Of a stretch of DNA of 64,000 nucleotides, positions 1 to 14,100 are shown one piece after another. Origin of the DNA: Mytilus trossulus (Eukaryota; Mollusca; Bivalvia; Mytilida; Mytilidae); NCBI RefSeq assembly GCF_036588685.1, contig NC_086386.1, positions 43,261,878 to 43,325,877 on the forward strand, in the 5' to 3' direction. Each line of letters begins with the position of its first letter. Positions within the stretch are counted from its first letter, which is position 1. Both the position numbers and the translations under genes were made by a program. The notes under the pieces are model-generated. The model was not told where the DNA came from. It searched no databases and saw only the letters and a program-made list of their open reading frames with translations.

Positions 1-1506
1 ATTGTCCCCGCTAAACTGAGGTGTGCATGTTTCAGCTCTGGGGTTCCCAGTGAAGACATATTTTTTTTTTAAGTTAAAACATTTGAGGTACACAGTTTGT
101 AGAATGAAACAGGAGTTGAGACGCTGATGTTCTTCTTGGTGTATACTCAAAAATTAACTTAGTCCGAAGTGGTTAGATATGAAATGAAGTCACAAGACGC
201 ATGCGAAAATTCGCTGCCTGAAAAGGCAGAGTTGCCCTTCGTACAACTTTGACACGTAGTCCCTCAATGGCTCAATGATCTAAAGCATACTAACATATCA
301 TAAAGTTCACTATTAAAGAAATAACATGAATAATACTTTTAGCCATTATAGATTTGTATATGTAAAAATAAAACACAGCAAAGATAGCTTACCTACATAC
401 AAAATGACAGGAACTATATTCATAGACAACCGATTACGAGCGACCAAACAGGTCATTCTTAAACATATTTTTTCTATTTAGTTCTTCGAGTCTTTCTTTT
501 GCTTTTTCTCTCTCATTTTTTTACGCAAGAGATAACACCTTAACTTTAAGGTTTAAGATATATATACATATATATGTTTCTGTATTGATCATCAATATGA
601 AATATGGGGTAAACGTCAATGAGACAGCAACCTATCAACATAAATAACCAATAGATATGTGTTTGGTTTGAATGGAAGCCAGATATATATGCGAGGTTTT
701 TTTTTTCACTCAACGAGATAGCATCTCAACGCCAAAAATGTATTCAAACGAACTATGCACTCGGCTACTGTTTTTTTCTTTCTTAAACTCTTTTTAAACC
801 TCTTGCTTGCTCTATTCGGTTTGAGAGATGAAAAACAAAACTATCTATCAAACGAAAACTGGATCAGGTGAGAAAAAAGCTTCTTGCATTAGTACAAATT
901 ATTGCTTCATTGCTTATTTCAGAGTTCGAAGCTTAGTCCGACTCTCAAAACTATGTTTGACAATTTTTGGCTACTCCAAAACTATGTTTAATAATTTTCC
1001 AGCCGAATGTCAGTAGTTTTCCCCTGGTGCACCAGCTTTTTGTCCCCATTATATAGCTGGTCACCATGAAAAAGCAATTAATAATAAAATAGGCTTCAAA
1101 GACCAATAATGAATAAATCAATCATTGTATAAATCAGACGTTTTACAAACAGATCTTATCCTTATTGAACAAGAATGTATGCATTTGAAATTGAATTTGA
1201 CAATAGGAATTTATTCAGCATCGTATAATCGATATGACTGTAATATGTGCCACTGGACATGAACCTTAATCTTTGTAACATTGTTATACCTAAAAGAATG
1301 GGAGAAAGTTAAGGCAACTTAGCTTACAACTTTTATCTACCACTGTAGAAGAAAGCTAAGTATTAAGAAAATACCTTAGGGTTGCAAGGGCCAAGCATGA
1401 TAGAAGGGACCTATTTTTCAAGGTTGATGTGTCCATCATATTACATATGTGGCAACCTTTTGTAAAAGTCTTTTTTCTTCGTTCAACATATAAAGTATTT
1501 AAGTTC

Positions 1507-2135
1507 CGTTGCCAACTATATATGGAAGTGTTTAACGACCTTGACTGGCTTTTCAGCCCTCGCACGGTCGGCTCGGTGCCCGAAGACGATTGGTGAGCAT
1601 TTAAATATTTTGTGCCGTGGGTCAGGAGCGGGTAGCAAAGGACGCCGAATGGAGGCCGCCATCTTGGTTTTGGTGAGTTGTTTTTGGTTTGTTGACTATT
1701 TTGGATTTTACTTCTTCACAACGGCTGCTTTCAGGGCCAGTTTGGTCAGCTTGGCAGCCCGCTAACCTCGATGATGGAGTACTGGTAGATGATCTCGGAC
1801 GTAGTTCAAAAGATGACAGGAAGCATTATCAGGACCAAAGCCGTGAGGCAGTGAAATGTAGGTCGTATCACCCAACAGCCTAGGATACAGCCCTCGGACG
1901 TTAATCGGCATGACACTCCCCATAATATACAATGGTTTTGGAGGCATGTTAACGCGGGTACGCCAACTACTACGTCTATCTGTACGGCATGAATTGATTT
2001 CTGTCATCTTAAGTAGTAAGTCGTTGAACATCTAACTGTATACCCTCATCGAAGATAGCGGGTAAAGGAGAGCTGACCCAGCACGTCCGTTCAGCTGTAA
2101 GGACTGAGACGTGACTGATGAATGCGTTGCCAACT
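1507..2135. other. 618-bp optional segment of the satellite unit, bounded by an 11-bp direct repeat
   Basis: In the long units this segment is flanked by CGTTGCCAACT at 1507-1517 and again at 2125-2135. In the two short units a single copy of the 11-mer joins the same outer flanks, so the length difference (2356 versus 1738) is exactly the distance between the repeats. The segment is more GC- and CpG-rich than the rest of the unit. It contains GGCCGCCATCTTGG (1653-1666) and a GTGAGT...TTTCAG intron-like pair (1673-1734). The same segment recurs in every long unit. I found no terminal inverted repeat and no known transposon ends. Loss by recombination between the 11-mers explains it more simply than insertion. 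Confidence 0.85.
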
Positions 2136-4712
2136 TAGAGTCGACAACTTATAATGTAGAATATCTTTTTTCAATAGAAAATGGTGTTTTCTATTTTTGA
2201 CTATTGCAAATTTTTCGAGAATGAATCGAGCAGTCCCTATTCGAATGCAGCATTCACTAGCTTAATAGACATGTTTTTGATAATCTATACCGTGAACCAC
2301 TGACAGTGTCTTTAAAGATCCAATGTGCAAAAATGTCAAAAAAGGGGGTACAGAGTATTGTCCCCGCTAAACTGAGGTGTGCATGTTTCAGCTCTGGGGT
2401 TCCCAGTGAAGACATATTTTTTTTTTAAGTTAAAACATTTGAGGTACACAGTTTGTAGAATGAAACAGGAGTTGAGACGCTGATGTTCTTCTTGGTGTAT
2501 ACTCAAAAATTAACTTAGTCCGAAGTGGTTAGATATGAAATGAAGTCACAAGACGCATGCGAAAATTCGCTGCCTGAAAAGGCAGAGTTGCCCTTCGTAC
2601 AACTTTGACACGTAGTCCCTCAATGGCTCAATGATCTAAAGCATACTAACATATCATAAAGTTCACTATTAAAGAAATAACATGAATAATACTTTTAGCC
2701 ATTATAGATTTGTATATGTAAAAATAAAACACAGCAAAGATAGCTTACCTACATACAAAATGACAGGAACTATATTCATAGACAACCGATTACGAGCGAC
2801 CAAACAGGTCATTCTTAAACATATTTTTTCTATTTAGTTCTTCGAGTCTTTCTTTTGCTTTTTCTCTCTCATTTTTTTACGCAAGAGATAACACCTTAAC
2901 TTTAAGGTTTAAGATATATATACATATATATGTTTCTGTATTGATCATCAATATGAAATATGGGGTAAACGTCAATGAGACAGCAACCTATCAACATAAA
3001 TAACCAATAGATATGTGTTTGGTTTGAATGGAAGCCAGATATATATGCGAGGTTTTTTTTTTCACTCAACGAGATAGCATCTCAACGCCAAAAATGTATT
3101 CAAACGAACTATGCACTCGGCTACTGTTTTTTTCTTTCTTAAACTCTTTTTAAACCTCTTGCTTGCTCTATTCGGTTTGAGAGATGAAAAACAAAACTAT
3201 CTATCAAACGAAAACTGGATCAGGTGAGAAAAAAGCTTCTTGCATTAGTACAAATTATTGCTTCATTGCTTATTTCAGAGTTCGAAGCTTAGTCCGACTC
3301 TCAAAACTATGTTTGACAATTTTTGGCTACTCCAAAACTATGTTTAATAATTTTCCAGCCGAATGTCAGTAGTTTTCCCCTGGTGCACCAGCTTTTTGTC
3401 CCCATTATATAGCTGGTCACCATGAAAAAGCAATTAATAATAAAATAGGCTTCAAAGACCAATAATGAATAAATCAATCATTGTATAAATCAGACGTTTT
3501 ACAAACAGATCTTATCCTTATTGAACAAGAATGTATGCATTTGAAATTGAATTTGACAATAGGAATTTATTCAGCATCGTATAATCGATATGACTGTAAT
3601 ATGTGCCACTGGACATGAACCTTAATCTTTGTAACATTGTTATACCTAAAAAAATGGGAGAAAGTTAAGGCAACTTAGCTTACAACTTTTATCTACCACT
3701 GTAGAAGAAAGCTAAGTATTAAGAAAATACCTTAGGGTTGCAAGGGCCAAGCATGATAGAAGGGACCTATTTTTCAAGGTTGATGTGTCCATCATATTAC
3801 ATATGTGGCAACCTTTTGTAAAAGTCTTTTTTCTTCGTTCAACATATAAAGTATTTAAGTTCCGTTGCCAACTATATATGGAAGTGTTTAACGACCTTGA
3901 CTGGCTTTTCAGCCCTCGCACGGTCGGCTCGGTGCCCGAAGACGATTGGTGAGCATTTAAATATTTTGTGCCGTGGGTCAGGAGCGGGTAGCAAAGGACG
4001 CCGAATGGAGGCCGCCATCTTGGTTTTGGTGAGTTGTTTTTGGTTTGTTGACTATTTTGGATTTTACTTCTTCACAACGGCTGCTTTCAGGGCCAGTTTG
4101 GTCAGCTTGGCAGCCCGCTAACCTCGATGATGGAGTACTGGTAGATGATCTCGGACGTAGTTCAAAAGATGACAGGAAGCATTATCAGGACCAAAGCCGT
4201 GAGGCAGTGAAATGTAGGTCGTATCACCCAACAGCCTAGGATACAGCCCTCGGACGTTAATCGGCATGACACTCCCCATAATATACAATGGTTTTGGAGG
4301 CATGTTAACGCGGGTACGCCAACTACTACGTCTATCTGTACGGCATGAATTGATTTCTGTCATCTTAAGTAGTAAGTCGTTGAACATCTAACTGTATACC
4401 CTCATCGAAGATAGCGGGTAAAGGAGAGCTGACCCAGCACGTCCGTTCAGCTGTAAGGACTGAGACGTGACTGATGAATGCGTTGCCAACTTAGAGTCGA
4501 CAACTTATAATGTAGAATATCTTTTTTCAATAGAAAATGGTGTTTTCTATTTTTGACTATTGCAAATTTTTCGAGAATGAATCGAGCAGTCCCTATTCGA
4601 ATGCAGCATTCACTAGCTTAATAGACATGTTTTTGATAATCTATACCGTGAACCACTGACAGTGTCTTTAAAGATCCAATGTGCAAAAATGTCAAAAAAG
4701 GGGGTACAGAGT

Positions 4713-7700
4713 ATTGTCCCCGCTAAACTGAGGTGTGCATGTTTCAGCTCTGGGGTTCCCAGTGAAGACATATTTTTTTTTTAAGTTAAAACATTTGAGG
4801 TACACAGTTTGTAGAATGAAACAGGAGTTGAGACGCTGATGTTCTTCTTGGTGTATACTCAACAATTAACTTAGTCCGAAGTGGTTAGATATGAAATGAA
4901 GTCACAAGACGCATGCGAAAAGTCGCTGCCTGAAAAGGCAGAGTTGCCCTTCGTACAACTTTGACACGTAGTCCCTCAATGGCTCAATGATCTAAAGCAT
5001 ACTAACATATCATAAAGTTCACTATTAAAGAAATAACATGAATAATACTTTTAGCCATTATAGATTTGTATATGTAAAAATAAAACACAGCAAAGATAGC
5101 TTACCTACATACAAAATGACAGGAACTATATTCATAGACAACCGATTACGAGCGACCAAACAGGTCATTCTTAAACATATTTTTTCTATTTAGTTCTTCG
5201 AGTCTTTCTTTTGCTTTTTCTCTCTCATTTTTTTACGCAAGAGATAACACCTTAACTTTAAGGTTTAAGATATATATACATATATATGTTTCTGTATTGA
5301 TCATCAATATGAAATATGGGGTAAACGTCAATGAGACAGCAACCTATCAACATAAATAACCAATAGATATGTGTTTGGTTTGAATGGAAGCCAGATATAT
5401 ATGCGATGTTTTTTTACTCAACGAGATAGCATCTCAACGCCAAAAATGTATTCAAACGAACTATGCACTCGGCTACTGTTTTTTTCTTTCTTAAACTCTT
5501 TTTAAACCTCTTGCTTGCTCTATTCGGTTTGAGAGATGAAAAACAAAACTATCTATCAAACGAAAACTGGATCAGGTGAGAAAAAAGCTTCTTGCATTAG
5601 TACAAATTATTGCTTCATTGCTTATTTCAGAGTTCGAAGCTTAGTCCGACTCTCAAAACTATGTTTGACAATTTTTGGCTACTCCAAAACTATGTTTAAT
5701 AATTTTCCAGCCGAATGTCAGTAGTTTTCCCCTGGTGCACCAGCTTTTTGTCCCCATTATATAGCTGGTCACCATGAAAAAGCAATTAATAATAAAATAG
5801 GCTTCAAAGACCAATAATGAATAAATCAATCATTGTATAAATCAGACGTTTTACAAACAGATCTTATCCTTATTGAACAAGAATGTATGCATTTGAAATT
5901 GAATTTGACAATAGGAATTTATTCAGCATCGTATAATCGATATGACTGTAATATGTGCCACTGGACATGAACCTTAATATTTGTAACATTGGTATACCTA
6001 AAAGAATGGGAGAAAGTTAAAGCAACTTAGCTTACAACTTTTATCTACCACTGTAGAAGAAAGCTAAGTATTAAGAAAATACCTTAGGGTTGCAAGGGCC
6101 AAGCATGATAGAAGGGACCTATTTTTCAAGGTTGATGTGTCCATCATATTACATATGTGGCAACCTTTTGTAAAAGTCTTTTTTCTTTGTTCAACATATA
6201 AAGTATTTAAGTTCCGTTGCCAACTTAGAGTCGACAACTTATAATGTAGAATATCTTTTTTCAATAGAAAATGGTGTTTTCTATTTTTGACTATTGCAAA
6301 TTTTTCGAGAATGAATCGAGCAGTCCCTATTCGAATGCAGCATTCACTAGCTTAATAGACATGTTTTTGATAATCTATACCGTGAACCACTGACAGTGTC
6401 TTTAAAGATCCAATGTGCAAAAATGTCAAAAAAGGGGGTACAGAGTATTGTCCCCGCTAAACTGAGGTGTGCATGTTTCAGCTCTGGGGTTCCCAGTGAA
6501 GACATATTTTTTTTTTAAGTTAAAACATTTGAGGTACACAGTTTGTAGAATGAAACAGGAGTTGAGACGCTGATGTTCTTCTTGGTGTATACTCAAAAAT
6601 TAACTTAGTCCGAAGTGGTTAGATATGAAATGAAGTCACAAGACGCATGCGAAAAGTCGCTGCCTGAAAAGGCAGAGTTGCCCTTCGTACAACTTTGACA
6701 CGTAGTCCCTCAATGGCTCAATGATCTAAAGCATACTAACATATCATAAAGTTCACTATTAAAGAAATAACATGAATAATACTTTTAGCCATTATAGATT
6801 TGTATATGTAAAAATAAAACACAGCAAAGATAGCTTACCTACATACAAAATGACAGGAACTATATTCATAGACAACCGATTACGAGCGACCAAACAGGTC
6901 ATTCTTAAACATATTTTTTCTATTTAGTTCTTCGAGTCTTTCTTTTGCTTTTTCTCTCTCATTTTTTTACGCAAGAGATAACACCTTAACTTTAAGGTTT
7001 AAGATATATATACATATATATGTTTCTGTATTGATCATCAATATGAAATATGGGGTAAACGTCAATGAGACAGCAACCTATCAACATAAATAACCAATAG
7101 ATATGTGTTTGGTTTGAATGGAAGCCAGATATATATGCGAGGTTTTTTTTTCACTCAACGAGATAGCATCTCAACGCCAAAAATGTATTCAAACGAACTA
7201 TGCACTCGGCTACTGTTTTTTTCTTTCTTAAACTCTTTTTAACCCTCTTGCTTGCTCTATTCGGTTTGAGAGATGAAAAACAAAACTATCTATCAAACGA
7301 AAACTGGATCAGGTGAGAAAAAAGCTTCTTGCATTAGTACAAATTATTGCTTCATTGCTTATTTCAGAGTTCGAAGCTTAGTCCGACTCTCAAAACTATG
7401 TTTGACAATTTTTGGCTACTCCAAAACTATGTTTAATAATTTTCCAGCCGAATGTCAGTAGTTTTCCCCTGGTGCACCAGCTTTTTGTCCCCATTATATA
7501 GCTGGTCACCATGAAAAAGCAATTAACAATAAAATAGGCTTCAAAGACCAATAATGAATAAATCAATCATTGTATAAATCAGACGTTTTACAAACAGATC
7601 TTATCCTTATTGAACAAGAATGTATGCATTTGAAATTGAATTTGACAATAGGAATTTATTCAGCATCGTATAATCGATATGACTGTAATATGTGCCACTG

Positions 7701-8183
7701 GACATGAACCTTAATCTTTGTAACATTGTTATACCTAAAAGAATGGGAGAAAGTTAAGGCAACTTAGCTTACAACTTTTATCTACCACTGTAGAAGAAAG
7801 CTAAGTATTAAGAAAATACCTTAGGGTTGCAAGGGCCAAGCATGATAGAAGGGACCTATTTTTCAAGGTTGATGTGTCCATCATATTACATATGTGGCAA
7901 CCTTTTGTAAAAGTCTTTTTTCTTCGTTCAACAGATAAAGTATTTAAGTTCCGTTGCCAACTTAGAGTCGACAACTTATAATGTAGAATATCTTTTTTCA
8001 ATAGAAAATGGTGTTTTCTATTTTTGACTATTGCAAATTTTTCGAGAATGAATCGAGCAGTCCCTATTCGAATGCAGCATTCACTAGCTTAATAGACATG
8101 TTTTTGATAATCTATACCGTGAACCACTGACAGTGTCTTTAAAGATCCAATGTGCAAAAATGTCAAAAAAGGGGGTACAGAGT
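4713..8183. repeat. Two adjacent short satellite units (1734 and 1737 bp)
   Basis: Units 3 (4713-6446) and 4 (6447-8183) lack the 618-bp segment and are neighbours, so one deletion event followed by local duplication is likely. Each also has private changes: unit 3 has a shortened T-run near 5407 and ACTCAACAATT near 4857; unit 4 has TTTTTAACCCTC near 7245. Both share AAAAGTCGCTGCC with units 5 and 6, where the others have AAAATTCGCTGCC. Confidence 0.95.
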
Positions 8184-11100
8184 ATTGTCCCCGCTAAACT
8201 GAGGTGTGCATGTTTCAGCTCTGGGGTTCCCAGTGAAGACATATTTTTTTTTTAAGTTAAAACATTTGAGGTACACAGTTTGTAGAATGAAACAGGAGTT
8301 GAGACGCTGATGTTCTTCTTGGTGTATACTCAAAAATTAACTTAGTCCGAAGTGGTTAGATATGAAATGAAGTCACAAGACGCATGCGAAAAGTCGCTGC
8401 CTGAAAAGGCAGAGTTGCCCTTCGTACAACTTTGACACGTAGTCCCTCAATGGCTCAATGATCTAAAGCATACTAACATATCATAAAGTTCACTATTAAA
8501 GAAATAACATGAATAATACTTTTAGCCATTATAGATTTGTATATGTAAAAATAAAACACAGCAAAGATAGCTTACCTACATACAAAATGACAGGAACTAT
8601 ATTCATAGACAACCGATTACGAGCGACCAAACAGGTCATTCTTAAACATATTTTTTCTATTTAGTTCTTCGAGTCTTTCTTTTGCTTTTTCTCTCTCATT
8701 TTTTTACGCAAGAGATAACACCTTAACTTTAAGGTTTAAGATATATATACATATATATGTTTCTGTATTGATCATCAATATGAAATATGGGGTAAACGTC
8801 AATGAGACAGCAACCTATCAACATAAATAACCAATAGATATGTGTTTGGTTTGAATGGAAGCCAGATATATATGCGAGGTTTTTTTTTTCACTCAACGAG
8901 ATAGCATCTCAACGCCAAAAATGTATTCAAACGAACTATGCACTCGGCTACTGTTTTTTTCTTTCTTAAACTCTTTTTAAACCTCTTGCTTGCTCTATTC
9001 GGTTTGAGAGATGAAAAACAAAACTATCTATCAAACGAAAACTGGATCAGGTGAGAACAAAGCTTCTTGCATTAGTACAAATTATTGCTTCATTGCTTAT
9101 TTCAGAGTTCGAAGCTTAGTCCGACTCTCAAAACTATGTTTGACAATTTTTGGCTACTCCAAAACTATGTTTAATAATTTTCCAGCCGAATGTCAGTAGT
9201 TTTCCCCTGGTGCACCAGCTTTTTGTCCCCATTATATAGCTGGTCACCATGAAAAAGCAATTAATAATAAAATAGGCTTCAAAGACCAATAATGAATAAA
9301 TCAATCATTGTATAAATCAGACGTTTTACAAACAGATCTTATCCTTATTGAACAAGAATGTATGCATTTGAAATTGAATTTGACAATAGGAATTTATTCA
9401 GCATCGTATAATCGATACGACTGTAATATGTGCCACTGGACATGAACCTTAATCTTTGTAACATTGTTATACCTAAAAGAATGGGAGAAAGTTAAGGCAA
9501 CTTAGCTTACAACTTTTATCTACCACTGTAGAAGAAAGCTAAGTATTAAGAAAATACCTTAGGGTTGCAAGGGCCAAGCATGATAGAAGGGACCTATTTT
9601 TCAAGGTTGATGTGTCCATCATATTACATATGTGGCAACCTTTTGTAAAAGTCTTTTTTCTTCGTTCAACATATAAAGTATTTAAGTTCCGTTGCCAACT
9701 ATATATGGAAGTGTTTAACGACCTTGACTGGCTTTTCAGCCCTCGCACGGTCGGCTCGGTGCCCGAAGACGATTGGTGAGCATTTAAATATTTTGTGCCG
9801 TGGGTCAGGAGCGGGTAGCAAAGGACGCCGAATGGAGGCCGCCATCTTGGTTTTGGTGAGTTGTTTTTGGTTTGTTGACTATTTTGGATTTTACTTCTTC
9901 ACAACGGCTGCTTTCAGGGCCAGTTTGGTCAGCTTGGCAGCCCGCTAACCTCGATGATGGAGTACTGGTAGATGATCTCGGACGTAGTTCAAAAGATGAC
10001 AGGAAGCATTATCAGGACCAAAGCCGTGAGGCAGTGAAATGTAGGTCGTATCACCCAACAGCCTAGGATACAGCCCTCGGACGTTAATCGGCATGACACT
10101 CCCCATAATATACAATGGTTTTGGAGGCATGTTAACGCGGGTACGCCAACTACTACGTCTATCTGTACGGCATGAATTGATTTCTGTCATCTTAAGTAGT
10201 AAGTCGTTGAACATCTAACTGTATACCCTCATCGAAGATAGCGGGTAAAGGAGAGCTGACCCAGCACGTCCGTTCAGCTGTAAGGACTGAGACGTGACTG
10301 ATGAATGCGTTGCCAACTTAGAGTCGACAACTTATAATGTAGAATATCTTTTTTCAATAGAAAATGGTGTTTTCTATTTTTGACTATTGCAAATTTTTCG
10401 AGAATGAATCGAGCAGTCCCTATTCGAATGCAGCATTCACTAGCTTAATAGACATGTTTTTGATAATCTATACCGTGAACCACTGACAGTGTCTTTAAAG
10501 ATCCAATGTGCAAAAATGTCAAAAAAGGGGGTACAGAGTATTGTCCCCGCTAAACTGAGGTGTGCATGTTTCAGCTCTGGGGTTCCCAGTGAAGACATAT
10601 TTTTTTTTTAAGTTAAAACATTTGAGGTACACAGTTTGTAGAATGAAACAGGAGTTGAGACGCTGATGTTCTTCTTGGTGTATACTCAAAAATTAACTTA
10701 GTCCGAAGTGGTTAGATATGAAATGAAGTCACAAGACGCATGCGAAAAGTCGCTGCCTGAAAAGGCAGAGTTGCCCTTCGTACAACTTTGACACGTAGTC
10801 CCTCAATGGCTCAATGATCTAAAGCATACTAACATATCATAAAGTTCACTATTAAAGAAATAACATGAATAATACTTTTAGCCATTATAGATTTGTATAT
10901 GTAAAAATAAAACACAGCAAAGATAGCTTACCTACATACAAAATGACAGGAACTATATTCATAGACAACCGATTACGAGCGACCAAACAGGTCATTCTTA
11001 AACATATTTTTTCTATTTAGTTCTTCGAGTCTTTCTTTTGCTTTTTCTCTCTCATTTTTTTACGCAAGAGATAACACCTTAACTTTAAGGTTTAAGATAT

Positions 11101-14100
11101 ATATACATATATATGTTTCTGTATTGATCATCAATATGAAATATGGGGTAAACGTCAATGAGACAGCAACCTATCAACATAAATAACCAATAGATATGTG
11201 TTTGGTTTGAATGGAAGCCAGATATATATGCGAGGTTTTTTTTTTCACTCAACGAGATAGCATCTCAACGCCAAAAATGTATTCAAACGAACTATGCACT
11301 CGGCTACTGTTTTTTTCTTTCTTAAACTCTTTTTAAACCTCTTGCTTGCTCTATTCGGTTTGAGAGATGAAAAACAAAACTATCTATCAAACGAAAACTG
11401 GATCAGGTGAGAAAAAAGCTTCTTGCATTAGTACAAATTATTGCTTCATTGCTTATTTCAGAGTTCGAAGCTTAGTCCGACTCTCAAAACTATGTTTGAC
11501 AATTTTTGGCTACTCCAAAACTATGTTTAATAATTTTCCAGCCGAATGTCAGTAGTTTTCCCCTGGTGCACCAGCTTTTTGTCCCCATCATATAGCTGGT
11601 CACCATGAAAAAGCAATTAATAATAAAATAGGCTTCAAAGACCAATAATGAATAAATCAATCATTGTATAAATCAGACGTTTTACAAACAGATCTTATCC
11701 TTATTGAACAAGAATGTATGCATTTGAAATTGAATTTGACAATAGGAATTTATTCAGCATCGTATAATCGATATGACTGTAATATGTGCCACTGGACATG
11801 AACCTTAATCTTTGTAACATTGTTATACCTAAAAGAATGGGAGAAAGTTAAGGCAACTTAGCTTACAACTTTTATCTACCACTGTAGAAGAAAGCTAAGT
11901 ATTAAGAAAATACCTTAGGGTTGCAAGGGCCAAGCATGATAGAAGGGACCTATTTTTCAAAGTTGATGTGTCCATCATATTACATATGTGGCAACCTTTT
12001 GTAAAAGTCTTTTTTCTTCGTTCAACATATAAAGTATTTAAGTTCCGTTGCCAACTATATATGGAAGTGTTTAACGACCTTGACTGGCTTTTCAGCCCTC
12101 GCACGGTCGGCTCGGTGCCCGAAGACGATTGGTGAGCATTTAAATATTTTGTGCCGTGGGTCAGGAGCGGGTAGCAAAGGACGCCGAATGGAGGCCGCCA
12201 TCTTGGTTTTGGTGAGTTGTTTTTGGTTTGTTGACTATTTTGGATTTTACTTCTTCACAACGGCTGCTTTCAGGGCCAGTTTGGTCAGCTTGGCAGCCCG
12301 CTAACCTCGATGATGGAGTACTGGTAGATGATCTCGGACGTAGTTCAAAAGATGACAGGAAGCATTATCAGGACCAAAGCCGTGAGGCAGTGAAATGTAG
12401 GTCGTATCACCCAACAGCCTAGGATACAGCCCTCGGACGTTAATCGGCATGACACTCCCCATAATATACAATGGTTTTGGAGGCATGTTAACGCGGGTAC
12501 GCCAACTACTACGTCTATCTGTACGGCATGAATTGATTTCTGTCATCTTAAGTAGTAAGTCGTTGAACATCTAACTGTATACCCTCATCGAAGATAGCGG
12601 GTAAAGGAGAGCTGACCCAGCACGTCCGTTCAGCTGTAAGGACTGAGACGTGACTGATGAATGCGTTGCCAACTTAGAGTCGACAACTTATAATGTAGAA
12701 TATCTTTTTTCAATAGAAAATGGTGTTTTCTATTTTTGACTATTGCAAATTTTTCGAGAATGAATCGAGCAGTCCCTATTCGAATGCAGCATTCACTAGC
12801 TTAATAGACATGTTTTTGATAATCTATACCGTGAACCACTGACAGTGTCTTTAAAGATCCAATGTGCAAAAATGTCAAAAAAGGGGGTACAGAGTATTGT
12901 CCCCGCTAAACTGAGGTGTGCATGTTTCAGCTCTGGGGTTCCCAGTGAAGACATATTTTTTTTTTAAGTTAAAACATTTGAGGTACACAGTTTGTAGAAT
13001 GAAACAGGAGTTGAGACGCTGATGTTCTTCTTGGTGTATACTCAAAAATTAACTTAGTCCGAAGTGGTTAGATATGAAATGAAGTCACAAGACGCATGCG
13101 AAAATTCGCTGCCTGAAAAGGCAGAGTTGCCCTTCGTACAACTTTGACACGTAGTCCCTCAATGGCTCAATGATCTAAAGCATACTAACATATCATAAAG
13201 TTCACTATTAAAGAAATAACATGAATAATACTTTTAGCCATTATAGATTTGTATATGTAAAAATAAAACACAGCAAAGATAGCTTACCTACATACAAAAT
13301 GACAGGAACTATATTCATAGACAACCGATTACGAGCGACCAAACAGGTCATTCTTAAACATATTTTTTCTATTTAGTTCTTCGAGTCTTTCTTTTGCTTT
13401 TTCTCTCTCATTTTTTTACGCAAGAGATAACACCTTAACTTTAAGGTTTAAGATATATATACATATATATGTTTCTGTATTGATCATCAATATGAAATAT
13501 GGGGTAAACGTCAATGAGACAGCAACCTATCAACATAAATAACCAATAGATATGTGTTTGGTTTGAATGGAAGCCAGATATATATGCGAGGTTTTTTTTT
13601 TCACTCAACGAGATAGCATCTCAACGCCAAAAATGTATTCAAACGAACTATGCACTCGGCTACTGTTTTTTTCTTTCTTAAACTCTTTTTAAACCTCTTG
13701 CTTGCTCTATTCGGTTTGAGAGATGAAAAACAAAACTATCTATCAAACGAAAACTGGATCAGGTGAGAAAAAAGCTTCTTGCATTAGTACAAATTATTGC
13801 TTCATTGCTTATTTCAGAGTTCGAAGCTTAGTCCGACTCTCAAAACTATGTTTGACAATTTTTGGCTACTCCAAAACTATGTTTAATAATTTTCCAGCCG
13901 AATGTCAGTAGTTTTCCCCTGGTGCACCAGCTTTTTGTCCCCATTATATAGCTGGTCACCATGAAAAAGCAATTAATAATAAAATAGGCTTCAAAGACCA
14001 ATAATGAATAAATCAATCATTGTATAAATCAGACGTTTTACAAACAGATCTTATCCTTATTGAACAAGAATGTATGCATTTGAAATTGAATTTGACAATA

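Noticed and set aside
828..1016. 62-codon ORF (+) present in every satellite unit, with an internal GTGAGA..TTTCAG pair (868-922)
   Set aside because: Conservation across units reflects array homogenisation, not selection. Removing the 55-bp putative intron leads to a stop after a few codons. No domain is recognisable, and unit 12 changes residues freely.
1649..1788. Resemblance of LGQFGQLG (satellite spliced frame) to a nucleotide-binding GxxGxxG turn of dehydrogenases
   Set aside because: The following residues do not continue any dehydrogenase alignment I know, and a stop follows within about 15 codons.
1762..2031. 89-codon minus-strand ORF in long satellite units
   Set aside because: It looks protein-like in composition, but it lies in the optional 618-bp segment, has no recognised homology, and units 9-11 change two residues nearby. 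Kept only as an untested possibility.
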